A DNA stretch of 64,000 nt from the NCBI GenBank assembly GCA_029204225.1, contig CM055097.1, positions 31,137,599 to 31,201,598 of the forward strand, read 5' to 3'. Shown in pieces: positions 46,609-57,782 of the stretch. The notes beneath the pieces are model-generated. The model made no database searches. It was not told where the DNA came from and worked only from the letters and a program-made list of their open reading frames with translations. This stretch comes from Diphasiastrum complanatum. Lineage: Eukaryota > Streptophyta > Lycopodiopsida > Lycopodiales > Lycopodiaceae. Each line of letters starts with the position of its first letter. The stretch's first letter is position 1. The translations under genes and the position numbers were made by a program.

Positions 46609-47204
46609 TGGTATCAGAGCTAAGTAAGAGAGTGATCATTGAATCATAAATCTTGTAAAGATCATTGGCAAAATTTGTTTTTTGGCCAATACTAGTGAGG
46701 GCGAGTTCTTCTAGAGTGATAGCTTGTAATCATTTGGATCAAAACGACTTGGAGGCTGTGTATGTACTTTTCACACGTGTGAAACCGTACAACAACTTTC
46801 AATTCAAGTTACTTTGTGTTTTTTGGTCCCAAAATCACAATACTAGTTCATTTTTGGTGCTTTTTGAAGCATAGTATTGATCTAGATTCATTCTAACTAA
46901 TGCCTATGACCAAATAGTGTTTTGGATCATTGAAGCATTTCTTTTTAGAGTCTAAGATCAGATCTAAGAGGCTGATTTGTTCAGATCCTTAGTTGAAGTG
47001 AAATCTCTAAGAAAAGTGTAAAGCAATTTTTTTTTGTGAGAGTGAAAGCTAGAAATTTTTGGTAAGATCTTTGAGTATCATTCAAGCTTGTGTGTTAGTT
47101 TGATAGAGACAAGCCTATAGGCATTCTAGTAAGCTTTAGGCCACTTCATAGATCTTTTAAAATTCAAAAATCTTTGTGATTTTTAAAAGAGCATTCATTC
47201 TAAA
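46609..47204 (+). other. Primer site and leader of element I
   Basis: TGGTATCAGAGC followed by about 580 bp of leader. A further TTTCACACGTGTGAAACCG copy lies near 46770. No coding signal. Confidence 0.85.
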
Positions 47205-49607
47205 ATGTCATCCATGGGTGGATATTTGATGGAACCAAGTGAGAGACTCACTTCCACAAATTATTCCATTTGGAAAGTGAGAATGGAATCACTCCTAGTG
47301 ATCCATGATCTATATGACATAGTTCAAGGAGTAGAGGAAGAGCCTCAAACTCCCCAAGAACAAGCCAAATACAAGAAGAGAGCAAGATTAGCTCTACATT
47401 GCATAAAGTTAAATGTATGCAATGACCTCTTGAAAGAGGTGTCTTCTTGTACCTCATCCAAAGAGGCTTGGGATTCATTAAAGAGCATTTATGAATCCAA
47501 CAATACTTCAAGAATCCTCATGCTAAGAAATCAAGTTTTCCAAAGCATGAAAGGAAGTGGAGAGAGTGGACAAGAGTATGTTCTTAGGATCAAATCTCTT
47601 AACAAGGAGTTAAGTGCAATAGGAGAGAAGATCCAAGATCAAGAACTAGTACAAATCATTTTGAATGGTCTAAGTGATGAGTTTACCAACTTAGTCCAAT
47701 CATTTGCCATTCAAGACTCTCTTCCATCCATTGAAAAGTTGCACAATGTTCTTGTGGCCGAGGAGAGTAGGCTTCTACACCTCAAGACAAGAATGGATAG
47801 CATGTCACTTAATGGAGGAGAGGAGAAAGCTAACTTTACATCTAAAGGCAAGAAAAAGCAAAATCCATTCAAGAAAAATCAAGACAAGGAGGCCGAGATG
47901 AAGAATGGAGGATCTACCTCCAAAGGCAAAGTGAAGAACAAGGCAAAACTAAAGTGTTTCTTTTGTGGAAAGAAAGGACACTTTGCCTCAGAATGCTACT
48001 TGAAGAAGAATCAACAAGCCAAAGGAGATCAAGGGAACATTGCTCAAGAGGAAGAATATGAGGATGGATTCAACACATCCTTAATGGTTGCATCTACACC
48101 AACTTCAAGTCAAGACACATGGTGGATAGATAGTGGGGCTAGTTCCCACATGTCCTTTAACAAGCATTATTTTTCTACTCTTCTATCTTGTAATGACTCT
48201 AAGAAGTCAATATACACTGCTAGTGATCAAGCATGCAAGATAGATGGCATAGGATCTATACCTCTTTGTTTAGGTACATCTAAAAGGATAGATCTAGATA
48301 ATGTTTTGTATGTTCCTACCATTTCAAGAAACTTGCTTAGTGTAGGACAATTAATGGACAATGGACTAGATGTACATTTCAAGAATGGAGTTTGTTCCAT
48401 CTTGAAAAATGATAAGTGCATATCTAGTGGCATTAAGCAAGGGAGACTTTTCAAGTTGGATGCTAATGTTGCAAGTGAAAGTGTGAACTTGGCTAGGGAG
48501 GAGCTAACTCAAGTGGAGCTTTGGCATAAGAGATTAGGCCATCCTAATCTTCAATCTATGGAGTCAATGGCAAGCAAGGAACTAGCTCTCGGCCTACCAA
48601 GAGCTTTCAAGAAGTGTGGAAAAATGTGTGAGGCATGTGGCCTTGCAAAGTCACACAAATCTTCTTACAAGAAATCTTCATCAAGATCTCTCTCTCCTTT
48701 GGATCTCATACATTCTGATGTACATAGTTTTTCACATGCAAGTAATGGAGGTGCCTTGATGTATGTAACTTTTATAGATGATTGTACTAGATTCACATGG
48801 ATTGAGTTACTATCAAAGAAAAATCTTGTTTATGAAGCTTTCATTAAGTTCAAGTCTCTAGTAGAGAAACAACTTAGTACTTCTATCAAAGCACTAAGAT
48901 GTGATAATGGAGGAGAGTACACCTCCAATAAAATGAAAGACTTTTGTGAGATCAATGGTATTAAGTTACAATACACTTGTTCCTACACCCCTCAACAAAA
49001 TGGGGTGGCCGAGAGGAAAAATAGGAGTCTATGTGAGTGTGCAAAGTCCTTGAGGCTTGATGCATCACTTCCCATCTCATTTAGGGGAGAAGCCATAACA
49101 TGTGCTAATTATTTGTGTAATAGACTTCCTAGTAGTGCTATAGATGGGATCTCACCTCATCAAGCCTTGTTTGATAAGAAACCCAATGTAAAATATTTTA
49201 AGATCTTTGGATGTACTTGTTATGTACACATTCCTTTGGAGACTAGAAGGAAAGAAGATGCTACCTCCTTCAAAGGAATCTTTGTTGGCTATGGAGAAAA
49301 TAGCAAGGGATATAGGATATATGATCCTACATCCAAGAAAGTAAAGGTAAGCAAGGATGTACTTTTTGATGAGTCACAATTTGCTAAGAGCTTGTCAAAT
49401 GGATCTAACCCATTGTGCATTGAAGATCTTGACAAATCCGAGGAGGATCTTGACAAACCCGAGGAGGATCATGACAAACCCGAGGATGGAGATTTGGGGG
49501 GCCAAGAAGATCATCAAGGAGCAAGGCCGAGCCCTCAAGGCTTACCTATGTGGACAAGGGAAAGCAAAAGGAAGGCTCTACATCTTCTACCTCTTACTCT
49601 TTTTTAG
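47205..49607 (+). CDS. Gag-protease-integrase polyprotein of copia element I
   Basis: This 800-codon frame encodes the capsid protein, the protease that matures it and the integrase that inserts the cDNA. Gag begins MSSMGGYLMEPSERL. The zinc knuckle CFFCGKKGHFASEC is near residue 252, the protease WWIDSGASSH near 305, the pre-integrase LWHKRLGHPNLQSM near 440, and integrase catalytic blocks LIHSDVHSF, RCDNGGEY and PQQNGVAERKNRS near 502, 565 and 600. After a seven-residue EDLDKPE-type repeat (three copies near residue 745) the frame goes wrong at a run of six G (49496-49501) and ends out of frame at 49607. In the other frame the sequence continues naturally as SRSKAEPSRLTYVDKG, so one G appears to be missing. 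The start is chosen for its match to J and its position after the leader. Confidence 0.95.
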   Translation: MSSMGGYLMEPSERLTSTNYSIWKVRMESLLVIHDLYDIVQGVEEEPQTPQEQAKYKKRARLALHCIKLNVCNDLLKEVSSCTSSKEAWDSLKSIYESNNTSRILMLRNQVFQSMKGSGESGQEYVLRIKSLNKELSAIGEKIQDQELVQIILNGLSDEFTNLVQSFAIQDSLPSIEKLHNVLVAEESRLLHLKTRMDSMSLNGGEEKANFTSKGKKKQNPFKKNQDKEAEMKNGGSTSKGKVKNKAKLKCFFCGKKGHFASECYLKKNQQAKGDQGNIAQEEEYEDGFNTSLMVASTPTSSQDTWWIDSGASSHMSFNKHYFSTLLSCNDSKKSIYTASDQACKIDGIGSIPLCLGTSKRIDLDNVLYVPTISRNLLSVGQLMDNGLDVHFKNGVCSILKNDKCISSGIKQGRLFKLDANVASESVNLAREELTQVELWHKRLGHPNLQSMESMASKELALGLPRAFKKCGKMCEACGLAKSHKSSYKKSSSRSLSPLDLIHSDVHSFSHASNGGALMYVTFIDDCTRFTWIELLSKKNLVYEAFIKFKSLVEKQLSTSIKALRCDNGGEYTSNKMKDFCEINGIKLQYTCSYTPQQNGVAERKNRSLCECAKSLRLDASLPISFRGEAITCANYLCNRLPSSAIDGISPHQALFDKKPNVKYFKIFGCTCYVHIPLETRRKEDATSFKGIFVGYGENSKGYRIYDPTSKKVKVSKDVLFDESQFAKSLSNGSNPLCIEDLDKSEEDLDKPEEDHDKPEDGDLGGQEDHQGARPSPQGLPMWTRESKRKALHLLPLTLF

Positions 49608-51172
49608 CTACATTGATTGAAGAACCATCATCTTTTGAAGAAGCATGTAAATCTAAAGTTTGGAGAGATGCAATGCAAGTAGAGTATGATGCATTAGAAG
49701 AAAATCATACTTGGAATCTTGTAAATCTTCCAAGAGGAAAGAAACCACTTGCATGTAAGTGGATTTATAGAATTAAGTACAATCAAGATGGATCTATTAG
49801 TAAATACAAAGCTAGGCTTGTTGCTAAGGGATTTCTTCAAATAAAAGGATTGGATTATGAAGAAACATTTGCACCTGTAGCTAAGCTTGTAACTATTAGA
49901 TTAATCATTTGCATTGCTACTTTGTTCAAATGGGATCTCTACCAAATGGATGTGACAAATGCCTTCTTGAATGGCTTCTTAGAAGAGGAAATCTACATGA
50001 TGCAACCCGAGGGCTTCATCAAGATTGGTGAGGAGCAAAAGGTGTGCTACTTAAGGAAGAGCCTATATGGCTTGAAGCAAGCACCTAGAGCTTGGTACTC
50101 TAGGTTGCATGATTTTCTCTATTCCCTTGGCTTTGTACTAAGTGCTTATGAACCTTCTTTATATTTCAAATGTAATGAAGGAAAGATCATCATTTTGGTT
50201 CTTTATGTTGATGACATCATTATGACAGGAAATGATGATGATGGCATAGGCAAAGTAAAAGTTGACTTATCTAGTGAGTTCAAGATGGTAGATCTAGGCT
50301 TCCTAAAGTTTATACTTGGGATAGAAGTGTCTAGAAGTAGCAATTGTACTTTCATAAGTCAATCTAAGTATGCTACTTCCATTCTTGAAAGATTTGGTAT
50401 GAAAGATTGTAAGGGGATTGACACCCCTATGGAGCATGTTGTGAAAGCAACTAATGAAGGTGATGAAGCATCCTTTGAGGACATCACTCTCTTTAGGAAG
50501 CTTATAGGCTCTCTAATCTATTTAACCATCACTAGACCTGACTTAAGTTTTTGTGTAAGCAAGTTGAGTCAAAGTATGCAAGCTCCTTTAATTCATCATT
50601 GGAAAAGTGCCAAGAGAGTACTTAGATATGTTTCTAGTACTAGATTTTTTGGTATACTTTATGAAGGATCTAACTTGCACTTGAGAGCCTACTCGGATTC
50701 AGATTTTGCAGGTGACAAGATGGATAGGAAGTCCATTAGTGCATTTGCAACATTTCTTTGTGGAGGAGTGATATCTTGGCTTTCCAAAAAGCAAGATACA
50801 ATCTCACTATCTTCTTGTGAAGCCGAGTACAAGGCATTGACTTCAACAACCAAAGAGCTCTTATGGCTAAGAAGACTCTTGATGGAACTACATGTGCTAG
50901 AGGCCGAGGAGATCCCTTACATATTTTGTGACAATCAAGCTTCTCAACAAATTGCTTCAAATCCTATCTTCCATGCTAGAACAAAGCATATTGAGATAGC
51001 TCACCACTTTGTGAGGGAGAAGGTACAATCCAAGGAAGTGCAACTACATCATGTACCATCATCCGAATGCATAGCTGATATCTTAACCAAACCATTGTCC
51101 AAAGATCCATTTTTTAAGTTAAGATATGCTCTTGGAATTGTAGATAGATGTACACTAGATTTGCCAAGTTAG
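49550..51172 (+). CDS. Reverse transcriptase-RNase H of copia element I
   Basis: Copies element RNA into DNA. The frame is open for 540 codons from the frame change. RT starts with CKWIYRIKYNQDGSISKYKA, then ETFAPVAKLVTIRLIICIAT, QMDVTNAFLNGFLEEE, SLYGLKQAPRAWYSRLHDFL and the catalytic LYVDDIIMTG near residue 220. RNase H has AYSDSDFAGDKMDRKS near 380, SSCEAEYKAL near 421 and CDNQASQQIASNPIFHARTK. It ends CIADILTKPLSKDPF and is followed by the purine tract and 3' LTR. All expected motifs are present. The Met at 49550 is not the true start; the protein is made as part of the polyprotein when the frame is intact. Confidence 0.95.
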   Translation: MDKGKQKEGSTSSTSYSFLATLIEEPSSFEEACKSKVWRDAMQVEYDALEENHTWNLVNLPRGKKPLACKWIYRIKYNQDGSISKYKARLVAKGFLQIKGLDYEETFAPVAKLVTIRLIICIATLFKWDLYQMDVTNAFLNGFLEEEIYMMQPEGFIKIGEEQKVCYLRKSLYGLKQAPRAWYSRLHDFLYSLGFVLSAYEPSLYFKCNEGKIIILVLYVDDIIMTGNDDDGIGKVKVDLSSEFKMVDLGFLKFILGIEVSRSSNCTFISQSKYATSILERFGMKDCKGIDTPMEHVVKATNEGDEASFEDITLFRKLIGSLIYLTITRPDLSFCVSKLSQSMQAPLIHHWKSAKRVLRYVSSTRFFGILYEGSNLHLRAYSDSDFAGDKMDRKSISAFATFLCGGVISWLSKKQDTISLSSCEAEYKALTSTTKELLWLRRLLMELHVLEAEEIPYIFCDNQASQQIASNPIFHARTKHIEIAHHFVREKVQSKEVQLHHVPSSECIADILTKPLSKDPFFKLRYALGIVDRCTLDLPS

Positions 51173-51185
51173 AAGTGAGGAGGAG

Positions 51186-52047
51186 TGTTGAAAATTGTCA
51201 CTTCTCACTTGACATTGGTTCATGTAAATATTGATCAAACATTAGAATATGTTGATGATATGATTTCACACGTGTGGAGCATGTTCCCATGTGTGAAAGG
51301 ATGTACTTTTCATGTTTGTATATATCCAAATTGATTTTGTATCATTCTAGTTAGTGTGAACATGAAATGACTAGTTTTTAGTCAAGTTGACTAGTCACCT
51401 ACAAATTAGCTTTTCCTTGCATGTGCATGAGTAAATGCTCCCACATGGCAAGTGGATGTTCACATGTGTGTATAGAGTACTAGAAGATAAGAGTTGACCA
51501 TTTTCCTTAGATCCTATTTTGTAGGGAATATTCCTATATTCTAGGAGACTAGCTTTTTGGATTTTAGTCATATTCTAGAAGGTCAACTATTGGATAAGGA
51601 TCAAGGATGGATCAAATGGATAGATATGAGTGATGTGGCACTCTTCACACGTGTGAAGGCCTGCTGGACTGTACCAGACTCATGGATGTACTTGATCCAT
51701 AAAAGGATCATCATTTTGCTAAGAAAATTGATGAGACTTTTGCACTCTACACTTTTGTGAGATTTCTAGTCATTTGTCTTGTGATTTTTATGCATGATTG
51801 CTATCTAGTATCATTGTACTTGTTGTTTCAGGTGCAGGCCGTACAGTGGACAGTACTCCACACGTGTGAAGCCGCTCTCACTAAAAAATGATGTGTTGAT
51901 CCATTGCTCTTGCTTAAATCCAAGTGTAGTGAATCTAGATCAAGATCTAATGTGTAGAACTTGATAGATTCATTGATTAAGCAACCAATAACTCTCTATG
52001 ATTGTAAAGTACAATCATTATTGTCCTAAAAACTGTAAAATTTATCA
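51186..52047 (+). repeat. 3' LTR of element I
   Basis: Offset by exactly 5439 bp from the 5' LTR at every landmark checked, including the identical 67-codon frames inside each LTR. Confidence 0.95.
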
Positions 52048-52052
52048 ATGTC

Positions 52053-54038
52053 CATGAAGGATCTTTCATCATCTTCATTTGGCACTTTTACATCTTGCTC
52101 CATTGGTGTGTCAACACTTTTGCATACTTCCATCTTAAACTTCTTCAAAAGACTTTGAGCATAGTTTACTTGACTTATAAAGATAAAATCAGACCCTCTA
52201 AGTACTTCTATGCCTAAGATGAAGTGAAGACACCCTAGATCTACCATCTTGAACTCTAAGGATAGATCTATCTTGATTTTTTCAATACCATCAACACTAT
52301 TTCCACTAATGATGATGTCATCTACATAGATGAGTAAAAGTACAATACCAACATCATCAAACTTAATGTAAAGAGTGGGATCATATTCACTTTGAACAAA
52401 AGAAAGTGAAATAAGATAGCAATGTAGTCTTGAATTCCAAGATCTCGAGGCTTGCTTCAAGCCATAGATGCTTCTTTGGAGATGGCATACTTTGTTCTCC
52501 ATTCCATGCTTGATGAACCCTTGTGGCTGCTTCATATAGATATCCTCTTCCAAAAAACCATTCAAGAAAGCATTAGAGACATCCATTTGACATAGAATCC
52601 ATCCAAAATGTGATGCAAGTGCAATGATTAGTCTTATTGTGACCATCTTGGCCACAGGTGCAAAAGTTTCCTCATAGTCTATCCCTCTCTCTTGAGCATA
52701 ACCTTTTGCAACTAATCTTCCTTTATGTTTGTTAACACTCCCATTTGCATTCAACTTAAGCTTGAAGACCCACTTGCATCCTATTACATTCCTTTGAGGT
52801 CTCTCAACAAGCAGCCAAGTTTCATTCTCAATCAAGGCATCATACTCATCCAACATAGCTTTATACCATTCTTTGGAGTTCAATGCATCTTCAACATTAG
52901 ACGGTTCTTCAAAACTAGATAAAGCATAAGAAGTGGATGATATACCCTCAACTTGCTGTCCTTTGCCTTGATATGTGAGCCTTGATGGCTCCACTTTTGC
53001 CCTTGAAGATCTCCTTGGTGTGATAGGTGGGTTTGGTGCTTGCTCCTCCATGAGCTCCTCCTCAAAACCAAGATCTTGCTCCTCGGCCATCTTCTTCTTG
53101 ATTGTTGGAGCACTTGAGCCTTCTTCAAGCATATGCATATGATGTTCATCAAAGATGACATCCCTTGAAACAACAAATTTGTTCAAGGATGGGAGATAGA
53201 CTTTGTAGCCCTTGCTTGAGCTTGCATATCCAAGCATGATCCCTCTTGTGGAAGATGGATCCTCCTTGGTTCTTGTTTCCAATGGCACATGCACATAACA
53301 TATACACCCAAAAACTTTCAAGTGATTAAGATTGGGTTTCTTTCCATACAACATCTCATATGGAGTTTTGCCTTCAATTGCTTTGCAAGACACCCTATTC
53401 ATCAAGTAGTTTGCACATACAAGAGACTCACCCCAAAAGGATTTGGGCAAACAAGCATCTAATCTTAAAGCCTTAGAACATTCACATAATGTTCTATTCC
53501 TTCTTTCAACAACTCCATTTTGTTGAGGAGTGTAAGGACAAGAAGTCTCTTTCTTGATCCCTTCCTCCTCACAAAAGGCCTTGAACTCATTGGAGATGAA
53601 TTCTCCACCATTGTCACTTCTAATAATCTTGATGCTATGATTATGATGCTTTTCCACAAACAACTTGAACTTTACAAAAGTATCAAATACTTGAGACTTG
53701 AAGGAAAGTAAGAACACCCAACAATATCTTGAGTAGTCATCAATGAAGGTTAAAAACATGGATGAACCTCCATTAGATTTGGTGCTAGCAATGTGCACAT
53801 CCGAGTGTATGAGTTCAAGAGGATGAGATGACTTTGTGATGGAGTTAGGAAACACCTTCTTATGTGCCTTGGATAAGGCACAAGCTTCACAAACCTTGTC
53901 TTCCTTCCCAATAGACCTTGGTAGGCCTAAAGCATACTCCTCCTTGATCATAGCCTCCATGGAACCCGAGTTGACATGTCCAAGTCTTTTGTGCCAACAC
54001 TTAGTAGATTCTTTGTTATTGTAGGAATGTAAAAACAC
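52053..54038 (-). pseudogene. Integrase and N-terminal RT of element H
   Basis: Open from 54038 to the insertion of element I. It shows CWHKRLGHVNSGSM, CEACALSKAHKKVF, integrase Asp/Asp/Glu blocks LIHSDVHIAST, RSDNGGEFIS and PQQNGVVERRNRTLCECS, the linker [48 protein letters not shown], and LLIYVDDIIISG. At its upstream edge (near 54005) about 180 bp present in element F are missing, joining GTGTTGGC directly to ACAAAAGAC and shifting the frame from the gag-protease ORF. The ORF end at 52026 runs into the LTR of I and is artificial. Confidence 0.9.
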
Positions 54039-55149
54039 CTTCTATGTTGATCTTTTTGGAAGATCCTAAGCAAAGGGGAATGCTACCAACTCCTTCAATC
54101 TTACAAGCTTCATCATTTGCTGTATAGATAGACTTTATAGGTCCATCATAAGATAAGAGAGAAGAGAAAAACTCCCTTTTACTAGTCATGTGTGAACTAG
54201 CACCCGAGTCAATCCACCAAGGATCTTCTCCTTTGAAGCTTGTTGAAGAAAATATGGACATCATGAGAGAGTCCTCATGTGAACTCTCCTCCTCCTCCTC
54301 TTTGCTCATGTTGGCTTGGCTTTGATCTTGCTTCCTCTTGAAGCATTCCGAGGCATAATGCCCCATCTTGCTACAATAGTAGCACTTCACCTTTGATTTG
54401 TCCTTCTTGACTTTGGTGGTTGATGGAGATGCCTTTGGGGGTCCTTCTTGATCCTCAAGCTTTGTAGACTTCTTGAATGTTGATCCTTTGCCTTTGGACT
54501 TGCCTTTGCCTTTGGTGAAGAGAGCTTGGTCATCTCCACCTTGGATGGAAAGCCTATCCATCCTCTCTTGCATTTGGCTCCTTCTTGATTCCTCGGCCAT
54601 GAGCGTGCCTTGGAGTTCTTCAAGTATGGGTAGCTTACCCATAATTGCATATCCCTGAACCAAATTGTCAAATTCAAAACTTAGTCCATTCAATATGAGT
54701 TGAACAAGCTCTTCATCCTTGATAGGTTCACTTATAAAGGCTAGCTCTTTGTTCAATTCTTTTACTCTTAGGACAAAAGTATGTGCACTCTCTCCTTTCT
54801 TTTGATAGCTTCTATAGATTTGATTCTTCAAAGCTAACATTCTAGTTTGGTTCTTGGATTCATAGACCTTTTGCAAAGTCTCCCAAGCATCTTGAGCTGA
54901 AGTGCAATCTCCTACCTCTCTTAAGAGTTCATTTGCAACATTCATTTTTATGCAATGTAGTGCAACATTGCACCTCTTGATGTATTTGGCTTTTTCTTGA
55001 GGATGAATAGGTTCACCCTCCTTACCATTTACAATTTCCATCAGATCTTGCATGATCATGATAGATTCCATTCTAACTTTCCATATGGAATAGTTAGTTT
55101 TGTTGAGCCTTTCATTAGTATCCAAAAGATATGCATTTATAGATGCCAT
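54016..55149 (-). CDS. Gag-protease of element H
   Basis: A 377-codon frame starting MASINAYLLDTNERLNKTNY, the intact counterpart of the broken gag in F. It has Gag with IWKVRMESIMIMQDLMEIV, a Lys-rich stretch, the zinc knuckle CYYCSKMGHYASEC, an acidic EEEEE run, and protease WWIDSGASSHMTSKREFFS. It ends at IEGVFTFLQ because of the deletion noted for the next ORF. Confidence 0.9.
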   Translation of the reverse strand: MASINAYLLDTNERLNKTNYSIWKVRMESIMIMQDLMEIVNGKEGEPIHPQEKAKYIKRCNVALHCIKMNVANELLREVGDCTSAQDAWETLQKVYESKNQTRMLALKNQIYRSYQKKGESAHTFVLRVKELNKELAFISEPIKDEELVQLILNGLSFEFDNLVQGYAIMGKLPILEELQGTLMAEESRRSQMQERMDRLSIQGGDDQALFTKGKGKSKGKGSTFKKSTKLEDQEGPPKASPSTTKVKKDKSKVKCYYCSKMGHYASECFKRKQDQSQANMSKEEEEESSHEDSLMMSIFSSTSFKGEDPWWIDSGASSHMTSKREFFSSLLSYDGPIKSIYTANDEACKIEGVGSIPLCLGSSKKINIEGVFTFLQ

Positions 55150-55960
55150 CTAGTCTCCTAATCAAGGACTTGACACAAATGAAGGTTACTTCTATTGATT
55201 TGATTGAAGGTCTACCTTATCCCACTTCTTAGGGACCTGAAAAGATCAGTAATAGACTTCCTATAAAGATCTAAGAATGATCTCTAACAAAATCAAATCA
55301 TAGAATACTAGAAACAATGCACTTGCTTGATTGAAGTAGACAATACTAGTAGAATTGCCCCTCTTTCTATAAATAACATTAAAGCTTCCAAATGATCTGA
55401 TCAAGAGTGAATTTCAGCAACCTAATATACTTCCAAAATCACTTGTAAAAGATCTAAATGGAACTTAATGAGGATGCAACACAATCTACTATCCAATCAC
55501 AAGCAAAAAATGATCAAAATTGATGAAAAATTGATCTAATTTGGTGCATAAGTCAAGCAATGGTTGGACTGAACCTAAATCACTTTAGGAGGTGCCTACT
55601 ACACCTTAGAACAGCCTTGAAGAGTCCCCAAAACTCTGATCTTCCCTCTCCTTGAATGCTAGAAAGCCTTCTCTATGAAATCACCTCCAAAACTCGCTTA
55701 GAAATCAATGCTTGGAGCAAGCAAAACTTGCTATCTTGGTAATGTGAATTGAATTCAACTTTGCCTCTGGTTTTAGACACCTAAACACCTGCAAATGAAG
55801 TCACACAACACCAATCTCCAATGTATTTGACTCACTTTGAGTTCTAGAATCAATACTAGATGCTAAGATCCAATCTACACAAGATTTAGATCAAAAATTG
55901 TGATCAAATTGAATGCAAACCAAGGATTTAGCTCATTTCAGCCTTTAGGCTCTGATACCA
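55150..55960 (-). other. Leader and primer site of element H
   Basis: About 800 bp of leader, colinear in reverse with the leader of F (29709-30512), ending at the primer site 55949-55960. No coding signal. Confidence 0.85.
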
Positions 55961-56642
55961 TGTAAAAATTACAGCAAATAAGGATCCTAAAACACTTGAA
56001 ATGATGAGGGAAACAATAGATTATGATTTCATAAGATTAGCACAAGTTGAACCATCAAAATCCATCAAAAATCTATGCTTGAACCTCACTAAATGGCCCA
56101 AATCCTTGAAGAAGGCTTCACACGTGTGAAAGTACGGCCTCCCACATTCTGAGTACTGTACACCAGACCTACATTCAATCCTATAATCATTAGTAATCAC
56201 AAGTACTCAAACAATTATGAACATAGAGAGCAATTGCACCATTATGAGAGAAAAAACATGAAATTGCTTGATTGATTTTGGTGAGATATCATCACCTATA
56301 TATACATGATCCATCACGGTTTTGGGCAGGTATGAGTAGCCCTAAACCTATCCCTAATGCTAATTTTGGTGGATCTTTCATCCCTACCAAGTTAGGGTTG
56401 GAATCTTGGAGATCCCTCAACAATGCAAAAATTACCAAAAATAGCTCCTATTTTTTCTCCCTTGTATCTAAGCATAATTTGGACTCATTCCAAAGGTTCT
56501 AACACTTAGGTCTACTTGAGAACATCCTTATGAATGGAATCCTATGCTATTTGGCACGTGTGACAAGCCACATCATGACCATCTAACTATTTACAAGTCA
56601 TATGACCAAAACTAGTCAAGCTAGAATTGTGAATTTTTAACA
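55961..56642 (-). repeat. 5' LTR of element H
   Basis: Same length as the 3' LTR. Visible differences include AAGGATCC versus AAAGATCC at the start and GAATTTTTAACA versus GAACTTTTAACA at the end. Confidence 0.95.
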
Positions 56643-57076
56643 ATTAGATCTATGCTTGATGAAAGCACTTTTGCTCAAAGGCTTGGTGAGTAGATCGGCA
56701 ATACAAGAGGACGAGTTGACATGCTCCAAATAGATTTCTCCTCCAATAAGCTTTTCTCTCACAAAATGGTGTGCCACTTCTACGTGCTTGCTTCTTGCAT
56801 GAAATATGGGATTATTGGCAAGAGCTTGGGCGGAGATGTTATCAAACTTGATCATTGGTAGATCATCCTCCTTGATGCACTTTAGCTCCATTAATAACCT
56901 CTTGATCCAAAGCACTTCTTTGGTAGTTGTAGTGAGTGCTTTGTACTCGGCCTCACATGAGGAGAGAGATATAGTATCTTGCTTTTTGAAAAGCCAAGAT
57001 ATTAGATTGCCTCCAAGAAAGATAGTGTATGCAGTAATAGCTTTCGATCCATCTTGTCACTTGCAAAGTCTGAATC
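56643..57076 (-). pseudogene. RNase H of copia element G
   Basis: Minus-strand blocks LWIKRLLMELKCIKEDDLPM, NISAQALANNPIFHARSKHV and SCIADLLTKPLSKSAF. A frameshift near 57,050 separates it from RT, where the Asp-rich YSDSDFA block is replaced by TAG plus DSDFASDKMDRK. It ends at the insertion of H. Confidence 0.8.
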
Positions 57077-57730
57077 CTAGTAGCCAATAATGGATAGATC
57101 TTCACTTTTATAGAGTAGACCATAATCACAAGATGAAGATACATATCTTAGAATCCTCTTGGCCATCTTCCAATGATGGATCTTAGGATCTTGCATAAAT
57201 TGACTCAATTTGTGCACACAAAAACTTAGATCGGGCCTAGTAATGGTAAGCCAAATCAAGGAGCCTACAAGACTCCTAAAAAGTGTGATGTCCTCAAAGG
57301 ATCTTTCATCACCTTTATTAGGATCTTTTACAATTTGCTCCATTGGAGGATCTATGCTCTTAGAATTTTCCATATGGAATGTTTTCAACATAGAGTGAGC
57401 ATATCTAGATTGGCATATAAAGACATGATTTTCATAAAAATCAATTTCTAGGCCTAGGATGTAATGCATCTCTCCTAGATCTTGCATTTTAAACTCACAT
57501 CCAAGTGCTAGCTTGGTTTCATCAACTAGCTTGATACAACTTCCACAAAGAATAATGTCATCAACATAAATTAGAAGAATGACAATATTGCTATCAACAA
57601 ACTTTAGATACATGGAAGGATCATAGTCACTAAGAGTAAATCCTAGTGAGATAAGAAAAGAATTAAGTCTTGAATACCATGATCTTGGTGCTTGTTTGAG
57701 TCCATAAAGACTTTTGAAGAGCAAGCACAC
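57077..57730 (-). pseudogene. Reverse transcriptase of copia element G
   Basis: A 217-codon frame with SLYGLKQAPRSWYSRLNSFL, LLIYVDDIILCGS (catalytic YVDD), FKMQDLGEMHYILGLEID and GSLIWLTITRPDLSFCVHKL. The N-terminal palm (WKARLVAKG region) is missing, because a deletion joins KEWYDAT to later sequence near 57,930. Confidence 0.85.
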
Positions 57731-57782
57731 TTTGGACTTATCCTTGATGAATCCTTGAGGTTGTTACATATAGATCTCCTTC

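Larger units (their letters stand above)
45747..52047 (+). mobile_element. Copia element I, youngest and nearly intact
   Basis: Target duplication ATGTC (45742-45746, 52048-52052). LTRs 45747-46608 and 51186-52047 are both 862 bp, and I saw no difference between them. The primer site TGGTATCAGAGC is at 46609-46620 and the purine tract GTGAGGAGGAG before 51186. Coding is complete from gag to RNase H except for one frameshift near 49,500. It sits in the RT gene of H. Confidence 0.95.
44361..56642 (-). mobile_element. Copia element H, inserted in G and carrying I
   Basis: Target duplication ATTAG (44356-44360, 56643-56647). Both LTRs are 682 bp (44361-45042, 55961-56642) and differ at about five positions by eye. 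The primer site GCTCTGATACCA is at 55949-55960, directly beside the LTR. The inverted purine tract CTCCTCCTCACTATC follows 45042. Pol is split by element I at 45747. Confidence 0.95.

Noticed and set aside
49550-49607. Programmed frameshift between integrase and RT in element I
   Set aside because: Related copia elements use one frame, and the change of frame lies at a G6 run; a one-base loss is simpler.
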